Below, piece after piece: positions 1-7,089 of a stretch of 7,875 nucleotides of DNA; the stretch's first letter is position 1, and the number at the start of each line of letters is the position of its first letter. Origin of the DNA: Mariprofundus sp. (GTDB lineage: Bacteria > Pseudomonadota > Zetaproteobacteria > Mariprofundales > Mariprofundaceae); assembly GCA_015485035.1 (NCBI GenBank), contig WFUI01000210.1:1-7875 (forward strand), written 5' to 3'. Below the pieces are notes generated by a model. It did not search any database, was not told where the DNA came from, and worked only from the letters and a program-made list of their open reading frames with translations. Position numbers and translations under genes: made by a program.

Positions 1-141
1 TTTACTGGCAATCACAGGCCCCATCAGCCGCCCTATGGGATTGCCATAGGCAAACCTGACCATCGCATCACCATACACTTTTTCAATGTCCATTTTGTTT
101 TCGTAGCGGTTAAATACTTGAATTTCAAAGCCTGGACTCAT
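1..141 (-). CDS. psd: Phosphatidylserine decarboxylase, N-terminal fragment (cut by window edge)
   Basis: The minus strand reads 47 open codons from an ATG at 139-141 to the window edge, so only the start of the gene is visible. The protein begins MSPGFEIQVFNRYENK and continues with EKVYGDAMVRFAYGNPIGRL. The 'VYNR...EKVYG...F.Y.NPIGRL' pattern is typical of the N-terminus of phosphatidylserine decarboxylases. These are membrane-associated, pyruvoyl-dependent enzymes that convert phosphatidylserine to phosphatidylethanolamine. The self-cleavage site (GST-type motif) would lie outside the window, so activity cannot be judged. A good ribosome site (AAAGGA, 9 nt before the ATG) supports this start. 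It begins 31 bp after the MYG1-family stop on the same strand, so the two are probably co-transcribed. Assignment rests on recognising the N-terminal pattern only. Confidence 0.82.
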   Translation of the reverse strand, partial: MSPGFEIQVFNRYENKMDIEKVYGDAMVRFAYGNPIGRLMGPVIASK

Positions 142-172
142 TGCGGGTAATCCTTTGTCCTTTGTAACTGAT

Positions 173-1045
173 TCACTCTTCCTGAAGTGCAATGGATGCC
201 ATTTTCATCGTGCTTTCAAAGGATTCTGCACCGGCAATAAACAAGCCATTATGGCAGAACATGGCATCTTCAATACCACTCACGTCTATCAGCTCCTGAC
301 CGGACAAGCCAGCCCATGCTTTGGGCAGCGGTTTTCTGTCTTCGAATGAACCGGGTTCAACCGGTACGGTTTGAATGCGCCATTGGCCGGTGGGAGACGG
401 ATAAACCATATACAAAGCCTCATCGGACAGGGCATGCACCGTTCTTTTCCATGGAATATATTTCTCCAGTACAATCACTCTGGGGTCTGCTGCCTGTTCA
501 ATAGCTTTGGCTACAATGGCTTTGGCACTCAATCCACCGCTGGCTGATGCAATGAATCGCATTAACACGCGCGATGCAAAATCAACCGCTTCATCAAAAC
601 ATGTATCAAAATCACTATCTTCCTGCCAGGTCGGGTTAAACATGCCAATCGTCTGGCTCAAGCTAATGCCTTCGGAGACACCGTTGACATGACCGCAATC
701 AATCGCATCAATGGCCGATACCAGCCCTGCATCCACAGCATTGGCGAGCTCAGCATTACCCTGACATATCTCTACACCATATTTCTGCCAGATCAGACCA
801 AACGAGGAATAGGGAATACCATTTTCGCGCGCCCCTGCACCACCACGCTGATGATGATCAAAACGGTCTCTGTCCGCGTCATATTCACCACCGACATCAA
901 TCACAATATCTGCCCCGGCAATCAGCTCCAAATCACGTGTGCGCACAAGTGTGAACGAAGGGTCTATGAGCTTAAATGCAGCGACACTGAACACATCATC
1001 TGCATGAAAGCTTCCGTTGTGCGTTGCTATCATTTTATCATTCAT
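173..1045 (-). CDS. MYG1-family (UPF0160) DHH-type metal-dependent hydrolase / putative exonuclease
   Basis: A 290-residue protein with the hallmarks of the MYG1 family, related to DHH phosphoesterases. Near the N-terminus is THNGSFHADDV (residues 8-18), with H9, H14, D16 and D17 as likely metal ligands. VIDVGG (48-53, D50) and RFDHHQ (61-66) form the next metal motifs, and AIDAIDCG (111-118) supplies further aspartates. The C-terminal FCHNGLFIAGAES (263-275) is a conserved family signature. Length matches bacterial members, so it appears complete. Eukaryotic MYG1 is a 3'-5' RNA exonuclease of nucleus and mitochondria; the bacterial role is not settled, so substrate is inference. The ATG at 1043-1045 has only a weak GGAA ribosome site; a second in-frame ATG lies four codons on. 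It follows cbbO by 77 bp and precedes psd by 31 bp. Nothing links it directly to carbon fixation. Confidence 0.88.
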   Translation of the reverse strand: MNDKMIATHNGSFHADDVFSVAAFKLIDPSFTLVRTRDLELIAGADIVIDVGGEYDADRDRFDHHQRGGAGARENGIPYSSFGLIWQKYGVEICQGNAELANAVDAGLVSAIDAIDCGHVNGVSEGISLSQTIGMFNPTWQEDSDFDTCFDEAVDFASRVLMRFIASASGGLSAKAIVAKAIEQAADPRVIVLEKYIPWKRTVHALSDEALYMVYPSPTGQWRIQTVPVEPGSFEDRKPLPKAWAGLSGQELIDVSGIEDAMFCHNGLFIAGAESFESTMKMASIALQEE

Positions 1046-1061
1046 TTGTTTTCATTCCATA

Positions 1062-1089
1062 GATATAAGCCGTTACCGGCCTGTGTCAG
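1062..1089 (-). promoter_or_regulatory. Possible sigma-70 promoter ahead of the MYG1-family gene
   Basis: In the 77-bp gap after cbbO the minus strand has CTGACA (1084-1089, five of six matches to TTGACA), a 16-bp spacer, and TATATC (1062-1067, four of six to TATAAT). The implied transcription start lies only about 10 nt before the ATG, which would remove the weak ribosome site, so read-through from cbbO is an equally good explanation. A short GCCG/CGGC hairpin lies in the spacer. Confidence 0.28.
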
Positions 1090-1122
1090 ACCGCAACGCT
1101 TGCATTGCACTCTTTGACAGCT

Positions 1123-3387
1123 TTATTTCGTCAGCGAGATAAAGACCTCGGGCAGCTTTTCAGGCAGGCGATCCACGTGATCAATAATCGTGTAATTGCG
1201 TCCAAAGATATCCGCCACATATTCATCTGCTTTGGGATCCAGATTGATGCAATAACTATAAATCCCATCCTGATCCAGCTCAGTCACTGCCTTGCGGGCA
1301 TCCTGAATCAACAGCTGTTCATCATCGACATCAATATCGGCAGGTTCTCCATCGGTGAGAATCAGCATCAGCTTCTTATCTGCTTTCTGGGCTTTGAGAT
1401 AGTGAGCGGCATGACGCATCGCCGCACCCATGCGGGTGGAATAACTCGGTTCCATCGAGGCCAGACGAGATTTCACTTCATCGTCCCATTGCTCCGAAAA
1501 ACCCTTGATGTGATAAAATCGCACATCATGACGGGTGTTCGAATTAAAACCGGCAATGGCAAATGAATCGCCCACCTGATCAATCGTCCAGGCCAGCAGT
1601 GAAACAGCTTCCTGCGACAGTTCCAGAATCGTCTGGTTACTCCCCGCCGCCCGTTCGCTCAACGACTGCGATAAATCCAGCACCAGCGACACCGCCACAT
1701 TACGACCATCGGTACGGTGACTCATATTGACTCGCGGGTCAGGCGCAGCCCCGCCCTTGAAATCAATCAGGGAACGAATCGCCACATCCAGATCCAGTTC
1801 AGAGCCATCTTCCTGATAACGCACCCGTACCCGATCCTGCGGCTTGAGCATATCCAGTATGGCCTTCAAACGCTTGGCTGTCGCACTGTGTTTGGCCAGC
1901 AGATTATCAATCACGGTAGCATTACCACTGGGTTGCAATGCCTCATAAACACTCACCCAGTCCGGACGATAATGCTCTGAACTATAATCCCATTCATGGT
2001 AGTGGCGCGGAGGCAACCCTTTGAGTTCCTCCTCATTCTCACGGTGATCGAGGTGTTCAAAGAGTGTATCTTCATCATCACCCGGCTCAATATAAATCCA
2101 CAAATGACGATTATCATCGCGATAATCGACTTCCGTGTTATCAAAATAGGTATTCGGCAAGGCATCAGCCTGCCTGCGTGTACGGGCAATGAAGGACAGA
2201 GCAATATCGGCCATTGCCGGGCTGCTGGATTCCCCGTCCTGCATGGTCGCATAAAAACGTTCCACAAAACCACGAATCACGTCGTTCTCAACATGGTATT
2301 CGGGATCCAGCATGGCACGCGAAGCAATCGCCAAGCGCAACAGAATCAATGATGTGTCCTGCAAAGCCAAATCTTCCTGAACAGGCTTGGGGTGCAGGGC
2401 AAGGAATATTTTCCGCAAACCCGGATAACGCTTACAGGTCAGATAATCAATGCGAGCATCTTCAAATACTTCTACAGCCACGCGTTGATTGGGACTCCAG
2501 TTATCCACCACCATCGGTTCGGACCAGCGACGATGCCCGGCCATATGCGCCAGCGCAGCACGATAGCGATCAATCCCGCTCACACCGCGATCATCATCAT
2601 AAACATCGGGCAACCGGATGCCCATATGATCATAATAAGGCACAGCCTTACGCAGTTCATCAAAAATCAAAGAATACGGCACCAGATAATCACCATCCTG
2701 CCACAGGCCGCGCAAATAGGCATCGAGCTTACGCTCGTTGTCCACCAGCAATGTACCATGGCGCTCGCGTTGCATCACAGCAATCGCATCGGCCGACTTC
2801 AGACTGAAATACTCCACCTGACGACCGGGATGGTTGTTATAATACTTGATCCCGTAGTCCACCCAGTTGCGAAACCCCTGTAGCGACAACTCGCTCAATA
2901 AACGCGGCGACTGCTTGAGCAGATCCGACAGACCCGGGCTGGGGAACGTGGTATGATGACCATGTACGGATCCGGAAGTCTGATCCATCATATCACGTAT
3001 GATTTCGATATACTGTTGAAATAAGGCATAGCTGTGCAAACGCCGCGTCACTGCTGCGATGGACTGTAAAAACGGCACCATGGCCTTGAAATTGGTATGG
3101 GTGGACATGTAATGGGCAAATTCGCGCATATCCACCAGCGCGTCTTCACCCACCATCGCTGCAACCGATGGTGCCTCTTCCAGATACACCAGCAACGGCT
3201 CCGGCCCGCGCCCCATTTTACCGAGGAAACGGGCATTCTCGATATACGAAACCAGCCCGTCCTGACTCAATACGGCCTTGGCTTCTTTCATGCAATCATC
3301 GAAAATGCGGTCAGCCTGGGCAAAATTACAGCCCAGCCGTTGCCAGTACATTTCAAACTCCATGTTTCTTGCGAGTTGTTCAGGCAT
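1123..3387 (-). CDS. cbbO: RuBisCO activase adaptor CbbO, VWA-domain protein
   Basis: CbbO is the adaptor subunit of the CbbQO RuBisCO activase. It docks the CbbQ ring onto inhibited RuBisCO. The protein is 754 residues from the ATG at 3385-3387. A long N-terminal helical region is followed by an acidic middle segment (about residues 420-455) and a C-terminal von Willebrand factor A domain (about 563-750). The metal-ion site (MIDAS) is complete: DLSQS (D571, S573, S575), T651 in SYSTRMG, and D679 in TDGEP. In characterised CbbQO the VWA/MIDAS is needed for binding RuBisCO. The architecture also resembles NorD, but cbbQ and cbbM next door decide for CbbO. An in-frame GTG at 3394-3396 with GGAA five bases before it would add three residues; the ATG is preferred only because of codon type. 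The gene starts 29 bp after cbbQ (20 bp for GTG), so the pair is one operon. No terminator was seen after it. Confidence 0.93.
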   Translation of the reverse strand: MPEQLARNMEFEMYWQRLGCNFAQADRIFDDCMKEAKAVLSQDGLVSYIENARFLGKMGRGPEPLLVYLEEAPSVAAMVGEDALVDMREFAHYMSTHTNFKAMVPFLQSIAAVTRRLHSYALFQQYIEIIRDMMDQTSGSVHGHHTTFPSPGLSDLLKQSPRLLSELSLQGFRNWVDYGIKYYNNHPGRQVEYFSLKSADAIAVMQRERHGTLLVDNERKLDAYLRGLWQDGDYLVPYSLIFDELRKAVPYYDHMGIRLPDVYDDDRGVSGIDRYRAALAHMAGHRRWSEPMVVDNWSPNQRVAVEVFEDARIDYLTCKRYPGLRKIFLALHPKPVQEDLALQDTSLILLRLAIASRAMLDPEYHVENDVIRGFVERFYATMQDGESSSPAMADIALSFIARTRRQADALPNTYFDNTEVDYRDDNRHLWIYIEPGDDEDTLFEHLDHRENEEELKGLPPRHYHEWDYSSEHYRPDWVSVYEALQPSGNATVIDNLLAKHSATAKRLKAILDMLKPQDRVRVRYQEDGSELDLDVAIRSLIDFKGGAAPDPRVNMSHRTDGRNVAVSLVLDLSQSLSERAAGSNQTILELSQEAVSLLAWTIDQVGDSFAIAGFNSNTRHDVRFYHIKGFSEQWDDEVKSRLASMEPSYSTRMGAAMRHAAHYLKAQKADKKLMLILTDGEPADIDVDDEQLLIQDARKAVTELDQDGIYSYCINLDPKADEYVADIFGRNYTIIDHVDRLPEKLPEVFISLTK

Positions 3388-3416
3388 AAGTGTCACTCAA
3401 TTCCGTCGCCGACCTG

Positions 3417-4220
3417 TTACGCAAACACTGCATTGATGGCATGATCCAGCGTATCGCGAATATCGGCATCATCGGTAATCGGACGCACCAGTGCCATGCG
3501 GCAAGCCGCTTTTGCTTCCACGCCACCCTTAATCAGGGTCGCGGCATAAGTCAGCAAACGGGTGGAAATGCCTTCATCCAGACCATGGCCTTTCAGATTA
3601 CGCGCCGTTTCACCGATCTGAACAAGTTTGGCTGCCAGTTCTGTATCAATACCGGTTTCTGTAGCAACAATGCCTGTTTCCACTGCCGCCGTCGGATAAT
3701 CAAATTCAAAAGCGGCAAAACGCTGTTTGGTTGATTGCTTGAGATCTTTCATCAGGCTCTGATAGCCCGGATTATAAGAAATCACCAGCTGGAAATCCGG
3801 ATGTGCCTCGACCAGTTCACCTTTTTTATCCAGTGGCAGGGTGCGACGATGATCGGTCAACGGGTGAATCACCACGGTGGTATCCTGACGGGCTTCAACG
3901 ATTTCATCGAGATAACAGATCGCACCGATACGTGCAGCCGTGGTAAGCGGCCCATCCAGCCAGCGCGTGCCGTTGGCATCGAGCAGATATCGCCCGACCA
4001 GATCGGAGGCGGTCATATCTTCATTACAGGCTACGGTGATCAGCGGCTTGCCGAGTTTCCATGCCATGTATTCAACAAAACGTGATTTACCACAACCGGT
4101 CGGCCCTTTGACCATCACCGGCAGACGAGCAGCATAAGCCGCTTCGTACAGCCCGACTTCATCATGCTGCACCTGATAAAATGGCTCTTCTTTAATATTA
4201 TATTGTTCCTGTTCGCTCAT
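3417..4220 (-). CDS. cbbQ: RuBisCO activase motor subunit CbbQ, MoxR-family AAA+ ATPase
   Basis: A 267-residue MoxR-type AAA+ ATPase, the hexameric motor that with CbbO remodels RuBisCO to release bound inhibitory sugar phosphates. Walker A is GPTGCGKS (39-46, K45). Walker B is ICYLDEI (101-107, D105 and E106). The sensor 1 asparagine is N150 in ISYNPG, an arginine finger candidate is R167 in STKQRF, and the sensor 2 arginine is R221 in GISTRLL. The stretch LVGRYLLDANGTRWLDGPL is characteristic of the CbbQ/NorQ branch. The related NorQ works with nitric oxide reductase; the position beside cbbM and cbbO makes CbbQ the right name. The start ATG has AGGAG five bases ahead. A TATAAT box lies 30 bp upstream of the start, and a terminator separates the gene from cbbM, so it may be transcribed independently with cbbO. 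Confidence 0.95.
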   Translation of the reverse strand: MSEQEQYNIKEEPFYQVQHDEVGLYEAAYAARLPVMVKGPTGCGKSRFVEYMAWKLGKPLITVACNEDMTASDLVGRYLLDANGTRWLDGPLTTAARIGAICYLDEIVEARQDTTVVIHPLTDHRRTLPLDKKGELVEAHPDFQLVISYNPGYQSLMKDLKQSTKQRFAAFEFDYPTAAVETGIVATETGIDTELAAKLVQIGETARNLKGHGLDEGISTRLLTYAATLIKGGVEAKAACRMALVRPITDDADIRDTLDHAINAVFA

Positions 4221-4249
4221 GGTCGCTCCTGAATGAAATCTTGGTGAGC

Positions 4250-4278
4250 ATTATAGCGAATCGGGCAGGAATAACGAA
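4250..4278 (-). promoter_or_regulatory. Likely promoter for cbbQ-cbbO
   Basis: The minus strand has a perfect TATAAT (4250-4255), 30 bp from the cbbQ ATG. With a 17-bp spacer the -35 position is TTCGTT (4273-4278), a poor match to TTGACA, which suggests dependence on an activator or on the A/T-rich tract directly upstream (about 4279-4325) acting as an UP-like element. The expected start near 4243 gives a leader of about 22 nt containing the AGGAG ribosome site. The box is seen; promoter activity is inferred. Confidence 0.55.
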
Positions 4279-4500
4279 CTTATAAAAATTATAGTTTTCA
4301 TAAAATAAATTTATGTTTTTTATCCACTATCCCGTTTATTGAGGAAGCACGTAGGTGCCTGGTCATACGTATGTATGGCCCCCTTTGAGCGTGCCACGTG
4401 CATCACTGCTGCCCTGCAACATTGTGTAAGCGAAGGCAAAACGACGTTTCTGCCGGAACGGACTGATTTTGGCAGCAGCCAAAAAACCAGCCCCGCTTTA
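4279..4500. other. Non-coding stretch between cbbM terminator and cbbQ promoter
   Basis: No convincing gene was found here. Near cbbQ is a tract that is almost pure A/T (4279-4325). Further from cbbQ the composition changes to mixed, with several short symmetries: a GCAC/GTGC hairpin with a 4-nt loop (4347-4358), a perfect 10-bp palindrome CATACGTATG (4364-4373), and a stem of TTTTGGC/GCCAAAA with loop AGCA (4467-4484). Two short open frames overlap it but have poor starts. It may be an upstream control region, a remnant of something lost, or an untranslated RNA; the sequence alone does not tell. Confidence 0.4.
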
Positions 4501-4506
4501 ACGCCC

Positions 4507-4539
4507 AACAAAAAGGCCCCCGCTTTCGCGGAGGCCTTT
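4507..4539 (-). terminator. Rho-independent terminator of cbbM
   Basis: Read on the minus strand, a 12-bp stem AAAGGCCTCCGC / GCGGGGGCCTTT with one T-G wobble closes a GAAA tetraloop (stem 4512-4539) and continues directly into a T-rich tail TTTTTGTT. It starts 26 bases after the cbbM stop codon. This is a textbook intrinsic terminator and should stop most transcripts before cbbQ. Confidence 0.92.
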
Positions 4540-4564
4540 GCATGCTGATATGTTGAGTCGGAGC

Positions 4565-5980
4565 TTATTTATGCGCGCCGATTTTCTCACGCCAGTCTTC
4601 GCCGTAGATCTTGTCGGCATCGGCCGGGAAGGAGTCAAATGCACGAGCAAATTCTTTATGCGTCTTGGCATATTCAATCGGATCAGTACCGGATTTCCAG
4701 CAATCGTAAGCCTGACCCAGTGATTTACCACCGGCAGCCGGGCTATCGATATGACCGAAGGCACCACCACCACAGGTATTGATCAGGTTACCATGACCCA
4801 GATTTTCGAAGAAACCAGGCAGACGCAGTGCATTCATACCACCGGAGATGATCGGGCAAGTTGGTTTCATGCCATACCATTTCTGGTTGAAGTAGTGACC
4901 CATGCACTCATCGCGTTCAATCATGTATGCAAGCACGGTTTCCTTGCCATGGCCTTCCATCTTACCGTAACCCATGGTACCGACGTGAATACCGGAAGCA
5001 CCCTGCAAACGCGCAAGCTTCATGTAGCACAATGGATCCATACCCATTGGCGACTTATAAGACGTCAAAGCGCCATGACCGGCGCGATGGAAATGCAGGA
5101 ATGTGTCCGGGAATGCACGGCGTGCAGTTGTTACGCCGGCAGGACCGGTTACAAAACCATCGATCAGGAAGGCAACATGTTTTTCGTTACCATACTTGGC
5201 GAATTCACTCAGAATATATTCACCGCGCTTGATGCATTCGACGTGGTAATCGGCAGTAGCATTGGCCGAGAACAACTTCGCTTCACCGGTTTCCTGCTGA
5301 GCACGATCCATGACTTCCGCAACCTTTGGAATCACAACTTCCATTGGGCAGAATGGCTGATTGGCCTGAGGCTCATCATTCTTGATGAAATCGCCACCCA
5401 GCCAGAAATCATAACATGCTTTGGCAAATGGTTCCGGACGCAGGCCCAGTTTCGGCTTGATAATCGTACCGGCGATATAACCACCATCCACTTCTGGACG
5501 ACCCAGCACTTTCCACAGATCGGAAATACCGGCACTTGGACCATCAAACTTCTTGATCATGCATTCAGGCACCATGAAATCGAGCATACGCAGGCCAACA
5601 TGGTCACCCATGCCCTGGTTGTTACCCAGAATCAGCGACCACATATGTGAAACATTATAGTGTCCATCAGTCAGGTTCGGATCAAACAGATCAACAGGAT
5701 AAGCAACCTTCATCAAACCGCCGCCGGTTACAGGATGGTCACCAAATGCGGTTTCGTCGATATCATATACCAGCGCATCAACGCCACGAGTGAAATCATC
5801 AGTGGTAGAAACTTCTACGTTTGTACCGGTAGAAGATTCAGCTGCAATATGCGCTGCCACTTCCAGGAAGCCATAGCCTTCAGCCGGTATTAGTTTATAA
5901 GCAACAAGTAAATGCTTGCCGCCTGCGATTAGATCTGCTTCATTCAGACTCAGATCTGCATAACGATTCGATTGATCCAT
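4565..5980 (-). CDS. cbbM: Ribulose-1,5-bisphosphate carboxylase/oxygenase, form II
   Basis: The large-subunit-only form II RuBisCO, which carboxylates ribulose-1,5-bisphosphate to two 3-phosphoglycerates in the Calvin cycle. The protein is 471 residues and looks full length and active. [11 protein letters not shown] holds the catalytic base K175 and K177 (R. rubrum K166, K168). [10 protein letters not shown] holds the carbamylated K200 with metal ligands D202 and E203 (R. rubrum K191, D193, E194). HFHRAGHG (296-303) is intact, loop 6 is [10 protein letters not shown] with K340 (R. rubrum K329), and ISGG (378-381) and CGGGAFGH bind phosphate. Compared with R. rubrum there is a nine-residue insertion at about 77-90, a feature I recall from chemolithoautotroph form II enzymes. 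GGAGG nine bases before the ATG supports the start. It diverges from cbbR and is followed by a terminator, with cbbQ and cbbO beyond. Confidence 0.98.
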   Translation of the reverse strand: MDQSNRYADLSLNEADLIAGGKHLLVAYKLIPAEGYGFLEVAAHIAAESSTGTNVEVSTTDDFTRGVDALVYDIDETAFGDHPVTGGGLMKVAYPVDLFDPNLTDGHYNVSHMWSLILGNNQGMGDHVGLRMLDFMVPECMIKKFDGPSAGISDLWKVLGRPEVDGGYIAGTIIKPKLGLRPEPFAKACYDFWLGGDFIKNDEPQANQPFCPMEVVIPKVAEVMDRAQQETGEAKLFSANATADYHVECIKRGEYILSEFAKYGNEKHVAFLIDGFVTGPAGVTTARRAFPDTFLHFHRAGHGALTSYKSPMGMDPLCYMKLARLQGASGIHVGTMGYGKMEGHGKETVLAYMIERDECMGHYFNQKWYGMKPTCPIISGGMNALRLPGFFENLGHGNLINTCGGGAFGHIDSPAAGGKSLGQAYDCWKSGTDPIEYAKTHKEFARAFDSFPADADKIYGEDWREKIGAHK

Positions 5981-6025
5981 TTAGGAATTCCTCCAGGTTT
6001 ATTAGTGACAGGAAGCTTGTGCCCC

Positions 6026-6043
6026 CTCTCCTTCGCGGCAGAG
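6026..6043 (-). promoter_or_regulatory. Short hairpin in the presumed cbbM leader
   Basis: On the minus strand CTCTGCC GCGAA GGAGAG forms a 6-bp stem with one bulged G and a 5-nt loop, 46 bases upstream of the cbbM ATG and clear of its GGAGG site. If transcription starts near 6086, it lies in a leader of about 105 nt. A role in mRNA stability is possible; the structure is small and may be chance. Confidence 0.25.
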
Positions 6044-6091
6044 CATGATAAACCTCTTTGGCGACGAGGGGAAGACTAGAAATTCCTTCCA

Positions 6092-6104
6092 TAATGTAAA
6101 ATCA
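6092..6104. promoter_or_regulatory. Possible second CbbR half-site pair (TNA-N7-TNA)
   Basis: TAA-N7-TCA at 6092-6104 fits the TNA-N7-TNA consensus described for CbbR and the general T-N11-A LysR motif. Its centre lies 32 bp, about three helical turns, from the stronger site at 6122-6138, so both could be on the same DNA face. It overlaps the proposed cbbM -10 box. The motif is degenerate, so chance occurrence in this A/T-rich DNA is possible. Confidence 0.35.
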
Positions 6105-6120
6105 AAGCTTATGATGTCGA
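6093..6120 (-). promoter_or_regulatory. Candidate cbbM promoter
   Basis: On the minus strand TCGACA (6115-6120, five of six matches to TTGACA) is followed after 16 bp by TACATT (6093-6098, four of six). CATTAT two bases further is an alternative -10. The weak -10 would suit an activated promoter, and the best LysR-type palindrome lies just upstream of the -35, as expected for CbbR activation. The predicted leader is about 105 nt. Confidence 0.4.
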
Positions 6121-6121
6121 C

Positions 6122-6138
6122 TATAAATATTTCTTATA
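6122..6138. promoter_or_regulatory. Likely CbbR operator (TATAA-N7-TTATA)
   Basis: A perfect 5-bp inverted repeat TATAA/TTATA spaced by 7 bases lies in the cbbM-cbbR intergenic region. It contains TAA-N7-TTA, an exact fit to the TNA-N7-TNA CbbR consensus and to the LysR T-N11-A rule. It ends 22 bp before the cbbR GTG and sits just upstream of the candidate cbbM -35, so one bound CbbR could both activate cbbM and repress its own gene. Binding is inferred. Confidence 0.6.
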
Positions 6139-6160
6139 ACAAGCCAAACAGGGAGAGACT

Positions 6161-7081
6161 GTGAATATTACACTGAAACAGTTTAAAATCCTTGAAGCTA
6201 TTGTCGAGCAGCGTAATTACACTGAAGCTGCGAAGTCGTTATTTATGACCCAGCCTGCAGTATCCATGCAGGTGAAACAGATGGAAGAGCAGATTGGTTT
6301 GCCTTTGTTTGAACGGGAAGGAAAGCAGGTCAGCGCGACAGAGGCCGGGCTGGAGCTGCTGCATTATGCACAAAACATACGCCAGCAAATCAACGAAGCC
6401 TCGGAAGTCATGGAAGAACTCCGGGGCCTGAAACGGGGCAAGTTACACCTGACCATGGCATCGACAGCCAACTATTTCGCCCCGCAACTGATTGCCGCAT
6501 TCCACCATAAATATCCGGCTGCCCGGGTAACACTTGATGTAACCAACCGTACCGGGCTGCTCCGCGCCCTGGACAATAACACAACCGATATGGTCATCAT
6601 GGGCACTCCGCCGGATGGGCACCAGCTGACAGGCATCCCCTTCCTGGAAAACCCGCTGGTGGTTGTGGCCTGGCCAGAACATCCGCTGGCCCGCAAAAAG
6701 TCCATTCGGCTTGCAGATGTCGCCGGCGAAGATTTTATTGTGCGCGAGCCCGACTCCGGCACCCGTATGGCGACTGAACGCTATTTTGCCGAACATCACC
6801 TGAGACTGAGACCTCGCATGGAGATGAACCGTGCCGAGGCCATCAAACAGGCCGTGATGGCAGAACTGGGACTGGGTATCGTGTCATTACACACAATTGA
6901 AATGGAACTGGCCCTGAAGCGGCTGGTGATACTGAATGTCGAAGACTTTCCCATTATGCGTCAGTGGAATATTGTATATCGTGACGGCAAACGCTTTGCA
7001 GCAATTCCGGATGCCTTCAAGACATTCGTCCAGGAAAATGCCAGAGAACTGATCAATATTGCTCCTCTGAAGGAGGGATGA
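6161..7081 (+). CDS. cbbR: LysR-family transcriptional regulator CbbR
   Basis: A 306-residue LysR-type regulator. The N-terminal winged helix-turn-helix is clear: KQFKILEAIVEQRNYTEAAK with the recognition helix in MTQPAVSMQVKQMEEQIG (helix-turn-helix about 18-37), followed by LFEREGKQVSATEAG. A linker helix leads into a two-lobed co-inducer domain (about 90-295) starting LHLTMASTANYFAPQL. Family CbbR proteins respond to Calvin cycle metabolites or NADPH and activate cbb operons; divergent placement from cbbM across 180 bp with LysR-type motifs supports that role here. The start is a GTG with GGGAGA five bases upstream. The stop overlaps an ATG in the sequence ATGA at 7078-7081, and the end of the gene carries the ribosome site of the next gene. 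Other LysR proteins cannot be excluded by sequence alone but context makes CbbR very likely. Confidence 0.93.
   Translation: MNITLKQFKILEAIVEQRNYTEAAKSLFMTQPAVSMQVKQMEEQIGLPLFEREGKQVSATEAGLELLHYAQNIRQQINEASEVMEELRGLKRGKLHLTMASTANYFAPQLIAAFHHKYPAARVTLDVTNRTGLLRALDNNTTDMVIMGTPPDGHQLTGIPFLENPLVVVAWPEHPLARKKSIRLADVAGEDFIVREPDSGTRMATERYFAEHHLRLRPRMEMNRAEAIKQAVMAELGLGIVSLHTIEMELALKRLVILNVEDFPIMRQWNIVYRDGKRFAAIPDAFKTFVQENARELINIAPLKEG
7070..7077 (+). promoter_or_regulatory. Strong ribosome binding site inside the end of cbbR
   Basis: AAGGAGGG lies in the last codons of cbbR. The ATG at 7078 follows with no usable spacing, so it is a poor start; the in-frame ATG at 7090 is 13 bases from the core GGAGG, long but workable. 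This site decides the start chosen for the downstream gene. Confidence 0.7.
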
Positions 7082-7089
7082 ATCACCCC

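Noticed and set aside
4320..4511. A 63-codon minus-strand frame in the cbbM-cbbQ gap
   Set aside because: It starts at a TTG beside the terminator, has no ribosome site and shows no recognisable family. It could be a remnant, but nothing supports a gene.
4339..4548. A 69-codon plus-strand frame in the same gap
   Set aside because: Its C-terminal KKAPAFAEAFA is simply the cbbM terminator hairpin read through in translation, and the frame has no ribosome site.
4751..5650. A 299-codon open frame on the plus strand opposite cbbM
   Set aside because: It lies wholly antisense to the unmistakable form II RuBisCO gene, and its protein has no recognisable motif; it is an open-frame shadow of cbbM codon bias.
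7078..7089. ATG at 7078 (ATGA overlap with cbbR) as start of the unknown gene
   Set aside because: The GGAGG core ends at 7076, leaving one base of spacing, too short for initiation; the in-frame ATG at 7090 is preferred, though its spacing is long.
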